Shown here in pieces: positions 1 through 10,119 of a DNA stretch of 56,656 nt. A model generated the notes under the pieces. The model made no database searches, was not told where the DNA came from, and was given only the letters and a program-made list of their open reading frames with translations. Source of the stretch: Priapulus caudatus. Its lineage: Eukaryota > Priapulida > Priapulimorpha > Priapulimorphida > Priapulidae. The stretch spans positions 258,787 through 315,442 of the forward strand of contig NW_014577139.1 in NCBI RefSeq assembly GCF_000485595.1, in the 5' to 3' direction. Numbering within the stretch: position 1 is the first letter of the stretch; each line of letters opens with the position of its first letter. The position numbers were made by a program, and so were the translations under genes.

Positions 1-27
1 AAAATTAAAAATTAATAATTAAAAATT

Positions 28-76
28 AACCCTAACCCTAACCCTGACCCTAACCCTAATCCTAACACTATCCTAA
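28..76. repeat. Telomere-like CCCTAA repeats
   Basis: About six CCCTAA-type units with some variants (CCCTGA, TCCTAA) lie just after an A/T-rich start. The array is short and followed by ordinary sequence, so it may be an interstitial repeat rather than a true chromosome end. The same hexamer recurs at about 18.29, 43.74, 47.6, 47.8, 48.4 and 49.05 kb. Confidence 0.8.
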
Positions 77-290
77 CACTAGTGCTGCCACGTTGCGGTC
101 ACCTCCACGTCAGAGCAAATCAAAGCAGCCAATCAGAGGAACCCTTCGCGCATTTGTGGTACGGAAAAAATAGACGCTGCCCGCGTCCGCCTGTACTGTC
201 TGTGCTGGTGCGTACTGCTGGTGGGTACTCAGCTGTTAACCCCCCCCCCCCTCTCCCGCGGCCGCACACACGCTATCACGCTATCACGCT
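77..290. other. Unique sequence, no gene seen
   Basis: A short GC-richer stretch with a C-run near 241-252 and a CACGCTAT repeat near 272-290. The open frame across it resembles no protein I know and has no splice context. Confidence 0.4.
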
Positions 291-1146
291 ATATGGCCGG
301 TAGGAAAGTGTGTTTACCTATCATATCTCGCGAACTATACGAGCTACGTTTCTAGAATTCTACATGCATGATGATACATGTCTTAGCAATAATCTTTGAG
401 ATCTTCGTGATATTTCTTTGCGATTAGCCTAATTAATTAGCAAATATGCACGCGCTGTAATGCCCATAAGCTATTACACGCATATCTCGCGAAGAAGTTG
501 AGTTATAAGTCTAGAATTCTACCTGCATAATGATACATGTCTTAGCTATAATCCCTGTGAGTTTAGTCTCGATTAGTCTAAATAATTAGCTGTTATTCAC
601 GTGCGGTAATGCCCATAGGCTTATACAGGCATAGTAAGCGTATAATAATTAATGGTCCTACCATCCCATATCATTCTCTACTGTTTGAAGCCAAGGTCCT
701 ACCGTCACATATCACAATTTATTGATTGAAGCCAAGGTCCTACAATCCAATATTACTCTCTACACTTTAGGTACACTTTCCTATATACCGACCATATACG
801 CTTACTATGCCTGTATAAGCCTATGGGCATTACCGCGCGTGAATAACAGCTAATTAATCAGGCTAATCGTGCGTCAATAAACTCGAAACTAACAGGGATT
901 ATTGCTAAGACATGTATCATCATGCATGTAGAATTCTAGAATTATAACTCAACTTCTTCGCGAGATATGCGTATGATAGCCTATGGGCGTTACAGCGCGT
1001 GCATATTTGCTAATTAATTAGGCTAATCGTGCGTCAATAAACTCAAACCTAACAGGGATGTATCATTATGTATGTAGAATTCTAGAAACGTAACTCCTAC
1101 AGTTCGCGAGATATAATAGGTAAATACACTTTCCTACCGGCCATAT
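291..1146. mobile_element. Foldback (long inverted repeat) element FB1
   Basis: The left end (ATATGGCCGGTAGGAAAG, from 291) is repeated inverted at the right end (to 1146). The pairing continues inward through TCTCGCGA, the AGAATTCTA segment, the ATGATACATGTCTTAG segment and the GCCCATAGGCTTATACAGGC segment (620-640 against 805-825). The centre lies near 720. No ORF is present, so this is a non-autonomous foldback or large MITE. Its arms share motifs (TCTCGCGAGATAT, TAGCTAAGACATGTGTTT-like) with the larger foldback at 18.2-19.9 kb, which suggests one family. Confidence 0.75.
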
Positions 1147-1174
1147 ACGCTTACATTATATACCACCACATACC

Positions 1175-1410
1175 ATATTTCATTGGTTGGAATTACGCGC
1201 ATGCTTGTAACTTTACATACACGCGTTTAATTATTTGTAAGACTTTGTCTGATTGGTTGAAATTACAAGCATGCATGTATCTTTACATACACGCATTTAA
1301 TTAATTACGTGCATGCTTGTAACTTTACATACACGCATTTAATTAATTACGTGCATGCTTGTAACCCTACATACACGCATTTAATTAATTAAAGGCATGC
1401 TTGTAAATAA
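1175..1410. repeat. ~41-bp tandem repeat, five degenerate units
   Basis: Units built around GCATGCTTGTAACTTTACAT followed by ACACGCATTTAATTAATTA are repeated about five times, with the last copies diverging. No coding potential. Confidence 0.75.
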
Positions 1411-1725
1411 TTAAAGACGAGCCTGATCTGCTGTCATACTCCCGGTATGACACGCTGCTCCCGGTGCACCGGAATGAGGTCAGAAGCTCCCGGTTTGTAA
1501 CATTTTTCAGCCATATGAAAATTTACATCAGTAAATCAGTAAATTACTAAATTTGCCGTTGTTGTTGATGTACTTTGATTCCAGCGAACAATAAAAGGCG
1601 ATAAAACGATGATTTTACATGTATACTTTATAAAAAATGGTGGTGTGCCGCGACAAACACATATCGCAGCCCGCCACAACTTTTTTTTCCTGTTTCTGCG
1701 CACTGCGAAAAAACGGCGATGGGCC

Positions 1726-1835
1726 TGGCTCCCTTTCTTGGATTGCTGGGCCAATGCTGGCTCCCTTTCTTGGATTGCTGGGCCAATGCTGGCTCCCTTT
1801 CTTGGATTTCTGGCTCCTTTTCTTGGACTTTCCCA
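1726..1835. repeat. 32-bp minisatellite, three units
   Basis: The unit GGCTCCCTTTCTTGGATTGC plus TGGGCCAATGCT occurs three times with a truncated fourth copy. The short ORFs here on both strands are translations of the repeat, not genes. Sequence from 1410 to 1725 and 1836 to 2271 shows nothing recognisable. Confidence 0.8.
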
Positions 1836-2271
1836 ACTTGGGACCTCTGCATATTCATTTGAATCGAGAACAGACAAACAGAGAAACTTCCACAAATATG
1901 TATTAGATGATAAAAATTAATTCGAATTTGTGACTGTCACTAAATACCATTTGTGTCCACCTCGCCTGCCATATACGTGCTGACTGTGATATACATCTTA
2001 GATTTGGTCTTACGTGACCGCCAACCCTCGCAATAGATTTTCACGCTATTATTACGTTGGTGTGTCGAGTAGTCCCGTGAGAGCAATCGAGCCATAATAT
2101 TACAGTGTCAAATTAAAATGCATTAGTGTACGGCTGTATAGAAACTAGATTAAAATCGTATAATTACTGTATGAGCACCTCCTAGACTTCACTTGGAGAC
2201 ATATAGATATTTACCATTAAACGAGAGGTTGTTGGAATTGTTTGTTATATTGTGCCTACTTATACTCACAG

Positions 2272-2374
2272 ATCTCGCAATATGGATGGTTTGGATATTG
2301 ATTGGGAGTTTCCCGGGGAGACAGAGCGTGGAGGAAGTCCGCAGAGCAAGAGAAACTATCCACTCATGATGCAG
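2272..2374 (+). CDS. Chitinase (GH18) internal exon with catalytic motif
   Basis: This 103-bp exon lies between an acceptor (ACTCACAG, ending 2271) and a donor (GTAACT at 2375). It begins with one base of a split codon and ends in phase 0. It encodes about 34 residues containing DGLDIDWEFPG, an exact match to the glycoside hydrolase family 18 signature DGxDxDWE whose final Glu is the catalytic acid. The following GGSPQSKRNYPLMMQ fits the usual stretch after this strand. Upstream exons (signal peptide, barrel strands 1-3) are not visible in the preceding 2.2 kb and would lie left of the window. The next recognised exon is 7.7 kb downstream, and the expected exon(s) for the Met-x-Tyr-Asp region between them were not found. 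Confidence 0.85.
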
Positions 2375-2984
2375 GTAACTGTGGCAGTAATGACGAGAAA
2401 TTACGCGTAAATACCAGGCGGAAATTGATACATTCCAAACGTAAAAAAGTGAAAACGTGAATAAAATGTTTCCGTTTGGTGTATGTTTTTCGTTTGATAT
2501 TTATTTCATTTTCTGCTCGTCCGCTAATAACGGCGAACAACCTTGTCTATTCCTGACAAATTGTGCTGTTGATGGGACACGTGTTATATCACTGCGCGTG
2601 TCTTCACTTGCTGTGGTGGTCTGAATTAACGACAGTGCATTTTGCTTATACCAAAGAATCGTCAGCAAGTGGTGATTACTGTGGGTTGATATTCAGCATT
2701 CGTGTCGATGAATTGTGATATTTTAAGTTGTAAAACATTGTTAAATAAAGTACGCTATTACTCAGATAATTAATTTAGCACTTGCCATTGCAACTCCGTG
2801 TAGCTATGCATGCATAATTTCGATTATTTCGTTTTAGTCTCTATATAGGCAAGTTGTACCTGCTTAGTAATTCTTTTTCCGATTTGCAAACCTGCTAATA
2901 CCAGACCCTGTTGGGGATGTACAGACCGTCATACCTCCCCAGTCCATAACGCTTAAATACATTATAATACTAGCACGTAGATGT
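2375..2984. other. AT-rich intron sequence, nothing recognised
   Basis: First part of the long chitinase intron. No conserved frame, tandem repeat or inverted repeat was seen. Confidence 0.4.
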
Positions 2985-3041
2985 GTATGGCATGGTTTTT
3001 GTTTCATAATTCGATTTTATGTTTTATGGTTGATTTTATCA

Positions 3042-3263
3042 CATATAACATTCGATTTATCATATATAACATTCGATTTATCACATATAACATTCGATTT
3101 ATCACATATAACATTCGATTTATCACATATAACATTTGATTTATCACATATAACATTCGATTTATCACATATAACATTCGATTTATCACATATAACATTC
3201 GATTTATCACATATAACATTTGATTTATCACATATAACATTTGATTTATCGCATATAATATTT
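3042..3263. repeat. 21-bp tandem repeat, about 11 units
   Basis: The unit CGATTTATCACATATAACAT plus T is repeated about eleven times with one or two substitutions per copy. The 21-bp period is close to two helical turns. Confidence 0.9.
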
Positions 3264-3344
3264 GATTATTTTATCATATGTTCTATGCAATAAATCGACA
3301 ATAATTCCGTTTGAAATGTTCACATCATTTGATTTTATATCAGA

Positions 3345-3735
3345 AAAGAGAATCAAACCATTCGATCCTAGCATCAAACCATTCGGTTTTGGAATCGAAT
3401 CATTCGATCTGCAAATCAAATCATTCGATCTGCGAATCGAACCATTCGATTCTGGAATCGAACCATTCGATTCCAGAATTGAATGATTCGATTCACAGAT
3501 CGAATAATTCGATTCGCAAATCGAATGATTCGATTCCAAAACCGCCAGCATTATTCGCATCCGTGAATCGCAATCATTCGATCCGTGAATCATCAATCGA
3601 TCCGTGAATCCAATCATCGATCCGTGAATCCAATCATTCGATCCGGTGAATCCAATCATTCGATCCATGAATCGAAGCATTTGATCCGTGAATCGAAGCA
3701 TTCGATCCGTAAATCGAATCATTCGATTCGTGAAT
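3345..3735. repeat. Palindromic ATTCGAT-type tandem array
   Basis: Many 17-20-bp units of the type AATCGAACCATTCGATTC, each containing the dyad ATCGAAT/ATTCGAT, drift in sequence toward the right (GATCCGTGAATC variants). Confidence 0.8.
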
Positions 3736-4428
3736 GTTATATGGGATAAAATCAACCATAAAACAAAAAAATCGAATTATGAAACAAAATACATGCCATA
3801 CGTGTGATCGTGAGTTTACATATAGAATGCTGCACGCTTAGTTGTAACTGTTAACCGGGTGCGCGAGGATACGATTCGTATTTCCTATCAGGTTAACGGA
3901 TGTCACACTCCCTGGTCGTGGCCATTACGCGGAATCCTAGCACGCACACGGTGCGAAAGAAAAAAAGTATGGAAGGCCATTACGGCCAAAACCTACCTAT
4001 TTTAATCGCGCTTAAAAGTGATTAGGCGCGATGAATTCCAGCCAATCAGAACAGTGGTTTTTAATCGCGCTTAAAAAGTATTTTAAGCGCAATTTGAATT
4101 CACCCAATCAGAACAGTGGTTTTTAATTCGCGCTAAAAATGATTTAAGGCGCGATTGAATTCAAGCCAATCAGAACAGTGTTTTTAATCGCGCTTAAAAT
4201 GTATTTAAGCGGCGATTTGAATTCCAGCCAATCAGAACAGTGGTTTTTAATCGCGATTAAAATTAATTTTAAGCGCGAGTGAATTCCAGCCAATCAGAAC
4301 AGTGGTTTTTAGTCGCGCTTAAATGTATTTTAAGCACGATTAAATTGTGGTAGCTGTGTGGCCGCTGTAGCTACTATACCCCATTCACTCACTGAGTCAC
4401 CTAGATTGCAGGTGTACATGATTACAGG

Positions 4429-4444
4429 TGTGCGCCGCGCGCGC

Positions 4445-4507
<63 letters not shown>

Positions 4508-4872
4508 GTGGTGTGTGTGTGTGGTGTGTGTGTGCGTGTGTGTGTGTGCGTGTGCTATGTGTGTGTGTGTGGCGTGTGTGTGTGCGTGTCTATGTGTGTG
4601 TGTCTATGTATGTGTGTTGTGTGTGCGCGCGCGCGCGGCCGCGTGTGGTGTGGTGTGTGTGTGTATGTGTTGTGCGTGTGTGTGTGCGTGTCTATGTGTG
4701 TGTCTGTGTGTTTGTGTGTTTGTGTGTGTGTGTGTGTGTATGTATGTGTGTGTGTGGGGAGAGGGGTGTGGTGTGTGGTGTGTTGTGCGTGTGTGTGTGT
4801 GTGTGTGCGTGAGTGTGTGTGTGTGTGTGTGTGGTGTGTGTGTTGTGTGTGGTGTGTGGATATGTGTGGGGA
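4429..4872. repeat. (GT)n compound microsatellite
   Basis: A long, imperfect GT/TG-rich tract with CG-rich interruptions at both ends. The Cys/Val-rich and His/Thr-rich frames here are artefacts of the dinucleotide repeat. Confidence 0.95.
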
Positions 4873-5045
4873 GAGGGTTTGGGGGTATAGATTTACTATA
4901 GTACGTATAGCATATTAAGCATATATTAAAGTATAGCACAGCACTGACAGTGATTATACACGTAGGCCTATGGTTATAATTGTGATTATTAATATTACAA
5001 TAAAACAGATAGCATAACGTCTATATAGAACTGACACGCACACGC

Positions 5046-5082
<37 letters not shown>

Positions 5083-5100
5083 TAATAATAATAATAATTG
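5046..5100. repeat. (AAT)n microsatellite
   Basis: Roughly seventeen AAT/ATA triplets interrupted by one A-run, in the loop of foldback FB3. Confidence 0.95.
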
Positions 5101-5296
5101 ATTTATACTGTGCACATTGTCTACATACAAATATGTTTAATAGCAGCACGCGCATGGTTTAGTTGTGATTCATTGGCATTGCTCTTTGATTTGAATTGAT
5201 AAGTTGACTCATGAAATTATCAACGCTTACGTTACAAACGATCTATGTACATGAATAGAATACGCGCCTATATATAAGTAACGCAAAATAACACAC

Positions 5297-5302
5297 AACA
5301 CA

Positions 5303-5351
<49 letters not shown>

Positions 5352-5352
5352 G
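5297..5352. repeat. (AC)n microsatellite
   Basis: AC repeat on the right arm of FB3, mirror to the GT tract on its left arm, ending in a CGCGCGCG run that pairs with the left-arm equivalent. Confidence 0.9.
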
Positions 5353-5706
5353 CGCGCGCGCGCCCGGCGCGCACACCTGTATCATGTACACGCTGCAATC
5401 TAGGTGACTTAGTGAGTGAGTGGTGTATAGTAGCTACAACGGCCACACAAGCTACCACAATTTAATCGGTGCTTAAAAATACATTTTAGCGCGATTAAAA
5501 ACCACTGTTCTGATTGGCTGGAATTCAATCGCGCTTAAATACATTTTTAGGCGCGATTAAAAACCACTGTTCTGATTGGCTGGAATTCAATTGCGCTTAA
5601 AATACATTTTAAGCGCAATTAAAATAGGTAGGTTTTGGCGGTAATGGCCTTCAATAATAAAGGTCCTTACTTTGTCCGTCTTCGATATATAGTACCTTAA
5701 ACTTTG

Positions 5707-7268
5707 AAGACTAATATTTACGAGATACGAGGTTATAAGGTTGAGAAATGACCGTGAACATGCCAGCGCTCTTGTTCGCCCGTAAGATAGCCCAGTGAAC
5801 ACACCAGACTGTTGTTTGCCCGTATGAATGACCAGTGAACATATCAGACTCTTGTTCTCCCGTAAGAATGACGACAGTGAACATACCAGACTCTGTTCGC
5901 CCGTAGGAATGACCATGAACACCGATCTTGTTCGGCCGCGTATAATTGACGCAGTAAACACACCAGACTCTTGTTCTCCGCCGTAAGGATGACCAGTGAA
6001 CATACCGAGACTCTTGTTCGCCCGCGTAAGAATGACCAGTGAACATGTCAGACTCTTGTTCGCCCGTAAAGAATGACGCAGTGAACATGTCAGACATCTT
6101 GTTCGCACCGTAAGAATACCAAGTAAACATACAGACTCTTGTTCGCCCGTAAGAGTTCCTCTTTAGTTAGTTTCAAACTTGAGGCTCCTGTCTACTGCGA
6201 TCCGCAGTGTGATCTGTCTATTTGATCAACTTTGTCTCTTTCCATCTTTGATGTAGTCCCTTGGACTTTGAAGACTAATATTACGAGGTTAAGAGTGTTG
6301 AGATGACAAGTGAACATGACCGCGTCTTGTTGCCCGGTGGTTGCTGCAGTAAACATGCCAAACTCTTGTTCTCCCGTAAATGCCAGTGAACACACCGGAC
6401 TCTTGTTCGCCCGTATGAATGACCAGTGAACATACCAGACTGTTGTTCGCAGTGTAAGAATGACCAAGTGAACACAGCCAGACTGTTGTTTGCATGTAAG
6501 AATGACGCAGTGAACACACCAGAGCTGTTTGTTCGCATGTAAGAATGACCATCAGTGAACATATCAGACTGTTGTTCCAACGAAGAATGACCATGAACAC
6601 ACAGACTGTTGTTTGCGCCGTAAGAATGACCAGTGAACAACCAGACTGTTGTTCGCATGTAAGAATGAGCGAAGTAAACACACCAGACTGTTTTCCATGT
6701 AAGCAATGAAACAGTAACACACAGACTGTTGTTCGCATTAAATATGACATGAACACACAGCCTGTTGTTCGCCGTGAAAAATGACCAGTGAACAACGCAG
6801 ACTGTTGTCGCCTTGTAAGAATGACAGTGACACACCAGCCACTGTTGTTTCGCATGTACAGAATGACTCATGAACAACATCAGACTGTTGTAGCGTTAAG
6901 AATCACCAGATAAACACCTAGACGTTTATCCCTGGTAAGGATAAACAGTGAAGACACGAAAGACTGTTGTTCGCATGTAAGCATGACCAAGGAACATATC
7001 CAAGACTGTTGTTAGCGTCCTAAGAATGACGCATGAAACACACACTGTGTGTTCGCTTGTAAGAATGACGAGTGAACACACTCAGACTTGTTGTATCGCG
7101 AGGACGTAAGAATAAACAGTGAACACCCCAAACTGTTGTTCGCGTTGTAAAATGACAATGAAAATCACCGACTGTTTGTTCGCTTGTAGAGAATGAAACA
7201 GTGAACAACACGCAGACTGTTGTTTCGGCATGTAAGATCACCACGGTGACATCTCAGACGTTGTTGCC
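5707..7268. repeat. ~38-bp minisatellite, about 35 degenerate units
   Basis: Repeated unit of the type GTGAACACACCAGACTGTTG followed by TTCGCATGTAAGAATGACCA. It is interrupted at 6150-6300 by a segment also partly present at 5690-5755 (TTTGAAGACTAATATTACGA). Units differ mostly by one-base insertions or deletions, which looks more like uncorrected long-read noise than ordinary repeat divergence. Frames across it are repeat translations. Confidence 0.85.
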
Positions 7269-8220
7269 GCGCCCACCGTAGGATTTGATGGCTGGCCTCG
7301 AAGATGAGGCGGTCGGACGGTAAGGAGCGGCTGCTGGACCAGCGGCCGCAGTGTCATCGACAGCACAACCGTACGACGTGGGCTAGCGACAGTCGACTGG
7401 GCATAATGGCAGCGTACGGCGCGAAGCTCCCGACGCAGTCAGAACCAAGCCTACGCGGTACTATCGCAGACTATGTGTATTTTTTAATGAAAACACAACT
7501 AACAACGAATTTTTTACCAGATTAATTATGTAATTTAATCAAAAAGTGGCGGTTTTGGGAACCCTTTGAAAGGCACAAAAATATAAGGCCAGTAAAATTA
7601 ACCGAGCTGACGTGTGTGGAGCGCACACAATGAATCCCGTGCTCGTTTATGAACTGACGTGCTTATTGTGAGCATAAAAGCGTCAATCATTCGCTAAGGA
7701 ATAAAATTAATCAGACGAAATGTTTTATTTAATTTACTCCTGGTTATTTACAAATACCCAAACAATATACGATAGCACTAATTACAATATTCTAGTATAC
7801 CTAGTGGCGACGACCGTGTTCATCGTGGCGGTACGACTGCCCACCGCGCCGCGGTGAGTAAAATGTAATTGGGTTTGTGGTTTAATGCGGCGAATATTTT
7901 AGATGTTAATGTGAGAAGTCTTTGACAATAGTTTTAGTGATGTGCGTAGCTCCTACTGTATAAGCGTCCGATATAAAGAACGTCAGGATGGCTTTCTATT
8001 GACCTTGTGTTCAGTTTGTTTATGTTTTTACTTGGTTCTGCTGTCGTCGTCTAGTCGGATGTTGTGACTTGGAACCGTAGGTGGCGCGGAAAATTTTAGG
8101 AATTCTACTTTTCTCAATCGTGATGGCGTCACGACGGCTGTCACGACGCCTGGGGAAGCGTTCCGCGCGGTCACAACGCAACCGCTGCACGCATAAGGAG
8201 GACCGAAAAGACGGCCGCGT
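7269..8220. other. Chitinase intron, no feature recognised
   Basis: Contains a GC-rich patch (7269-7460) and another at 7800-7860 ending in a donor-like GTGAGT. I examined both in three frames for the missing barrel segment of chitinase and found no match. The rest is AT-rich. Confidence 0.35.
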
Positions 8221-8239
8221 GTAGGACACCATCCACCCC

Positions 8240-9870
8240 AGGTACGGTGGTGTGCTGCGGTGCGTGCGGCGGTACCGTGTGTGCGTGCTGGCCCGTGGCG
8301 TGGTGTGTGGTGTGTGTGTGTGTGGTGGTGTGGGTGGTGGTGTGTGTGTGTGGTGTGGTTTGGTCTCGTGCAGAAGCGCGGAGTGGGGAGCGGGGGGCCA
8401 GGGGGCGCGCTCTCCCAATCAAACAAGGTGGGGGCGGGCCTAAAAACGAGAAAAGCCCCCAAAAGAAAAGTTGGAAAGAAAACTAAATCTTATGGACTAA
8501 AGACCTGCTATTCTAAACGTTCAAGAAACTAATTATACATCCATTGTTAAGTTTCGCTGCGCGCGTTGCGTGATTGAACGCTTCAAACGTGCGCACCACA
8601 GACGGGCCGGCCGGAGCCCGCGGGCGCGGCCGTCTGCTCTGCGCTCACGCAACACACGTCGCACTACGCAGCTCACGCGACGCCACGTCGCACACACGAC
8701 CGCTCATCGCACACATCGGCCGCACAGCACGCGCATCACGCACACACAGTCACATACACGCGCTCACGCACACACGTCACCAGAACCGCGCTCACGCACT
8801 CAACGTCGCACCACGTGAGCGCGCTCACGGCACTACGTCGCACACACGGGCGCTCACGCACACACGTCGCACATACGAAGCTTTCAGCAACCCCACGTCG
8901 CCACCTACGGTTGAAGCAACGGCGCTCACGGCACACACGCCGCACACGACGTCACACCACGCGCTCACGCACCACGCGCGTCACGTCAAACACACCACCG
9001 CTCACGCACACACGCGCTCCGCACCACACCACACAACGCGCTTACGCACACACGCGCTGCACTGCACACACAGTCACAAACAGCGCGTATCCACGCACAA
9101 CACGCGCTCACGCACAGACACGTGGCGCGCTCACGCAACACACGTCACAAACGACGCGTTCACGCACACACGCGCTCACGGCACAACAACGCGCTCCGCA
9201 CAGCGTCGCACGAACGCGCCTCACGACAGCACACGCACACACGATCGCACATACGCGCTCACGCACATACGTCACACCACATACGCTCACGCACACCACC
9301 GTAGCACACCGCGCTCACACACACACACGTCGCACAGCACGGCGCTCACGCACACACTCGGCGCACACGCGCTCACGCACACCACCATAAAAAAAATCCG
9401 TGAGCGCCCCTTAGGTCTTTGCCCCCCAATCCAAAACTGCTTCCGGCGCCGCCTGTGTCTGTGTGTGTGTGTGTGTGTGCGTGGGTGTGTGTGTGCGTGT
9501 GTGCCGTGCGTATGTGGTGTGTGTGTGTGACAGCAATACTACGAATAGTGTGTGTGTGTGTGTGTGTGTTGTGCCTATGTGTGCGTGTGCGTGTGGGCGC
9601 GCGGTTGTGTGTATGTGCGCGCGCACGTGCGTGTGTGTGTGTGTGTGTGTGTGTTGTGTGGTTATGTGTGGGCGCGCGGTTGTGTATGTGCGCGCGCGTG
9701 TGTGTGTGTGTGTGCGCGCGCGCGCGCGCGTGCAGGTGTGTGGGGTGTGCGTATGCGTGCGTGCGTTTGTTCGTCCATTATTGTGTGTTTGTGCTTGTGG
9801 TTGCGCGTGCATACGCGTGTGACTGCGTGCATTTGGGTGCGTGCGCGCGTGCGGTGTGTGGAGCTCACCA
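8240..9870. repeat. TG/CA-rich and CGCTCACGCACACA satellite block
   Basis: A TG-rich stretch (8240-8370) is followed by a degenerate satellite of units such as CGCTCACGCACACACGTCGC (about 8640-9390) and then a compound (GT)n tract with CG-rich interruptions (9450-9860). The long frames here (up to about 318 codons) are Thr/His/Arg or Cys/Val runs from the repeats and are rejected as genes. Confidence 0.9.
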
Positions 9871-10119
9871 TTAATTGATGCGGTATTTGATAAGAATCAA
9901 ACGCTGTCCAGGGCAGTAGCACCCGATTATGTAAATACACGCATGTGGCTCTGTTAAACATGTATGCTAGATACGTACAAACCTTAAGCGTTCTACAACA
10001 AACAACATTGAAATCAGCCTACGGGCAAATCAATGCTCACATGGGTGTTATATCTGCACAGTAGTAGCTACACAAGTCGATATCCTTTTGAACACGATTT
10101 TCCTTTTGCTCTGCCATAG

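Larger units (their letters stand above)
2985..3803. mobile_element. Foldback element FB2 with internal repeat arrays
   Basis: The left end (TGTATGGCATG, then TTTGTTTCATAATTCGAT and TTTATGGTTGATTTTAT, about 2985-3043) is matched in inverse at about 3741-3803. Between the ends lie two satellite blocks: a 21-bp direct repeat (about 3042-3263) and an array of short palindromic ATCGAAT/ATTCGAT units (about 3345-3735). ORFs on both strands only translate the repeats. It sits inside the chitinase intron. Confidence 0.75.
3973..5652. mobile_element. Foldback element FB3
   Basis: The left terminus (AAGGCCATTACGGCCAAAAC, from 3973) is inverted at the right terminus ending near 5652. The arms then carry about 58-bp direct repeats (GAATTCCAGCCAATCAGAAC with CGCGCTTAAAA), about six on the left (4010-4335) and about three on the right (5470-5620). 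Inward comes a paired segment containing CACCTAGATTGCAGGTGTAC, followed by GT repeats on the left and AC repeats on the right. No transposase is visible, so it is non-autonomous. It lies in the chitinase intron. Confidence 0.8.

Noticed and set aside
28-76. True chromosome end
   Set aside because: Only a few degenerate units, preceded by non-telomeric AT sequence; the same repeats occur internally many times.
4358-4939. ORFs of up to 186 codons, Cys/Val-rich and His/Thr-rich
   Set aside because: Pure translations of the GT/AC microsatellite in several frames; no non-repeat protein sequence.
5707-7268. CRISPR-like array (regular ~38-bp spacing)
   Set aside because: Whole units are repeated without unique spacers; eukaryotic context; degenerate minisatellite.
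7269-7470. Missing chitinase exon in a GC-rich patch
   Set aside because: None of three plus-strand frames gives a GH18 Met-x-Tyr-Asp or related motif.
8570-9530. ORF of 318 codons, Thr/His/Arg/Ala-rich
   Set aside because: It follows the CGCTCACGCACACA satellite; similar-length frames exist in other frames and strands.
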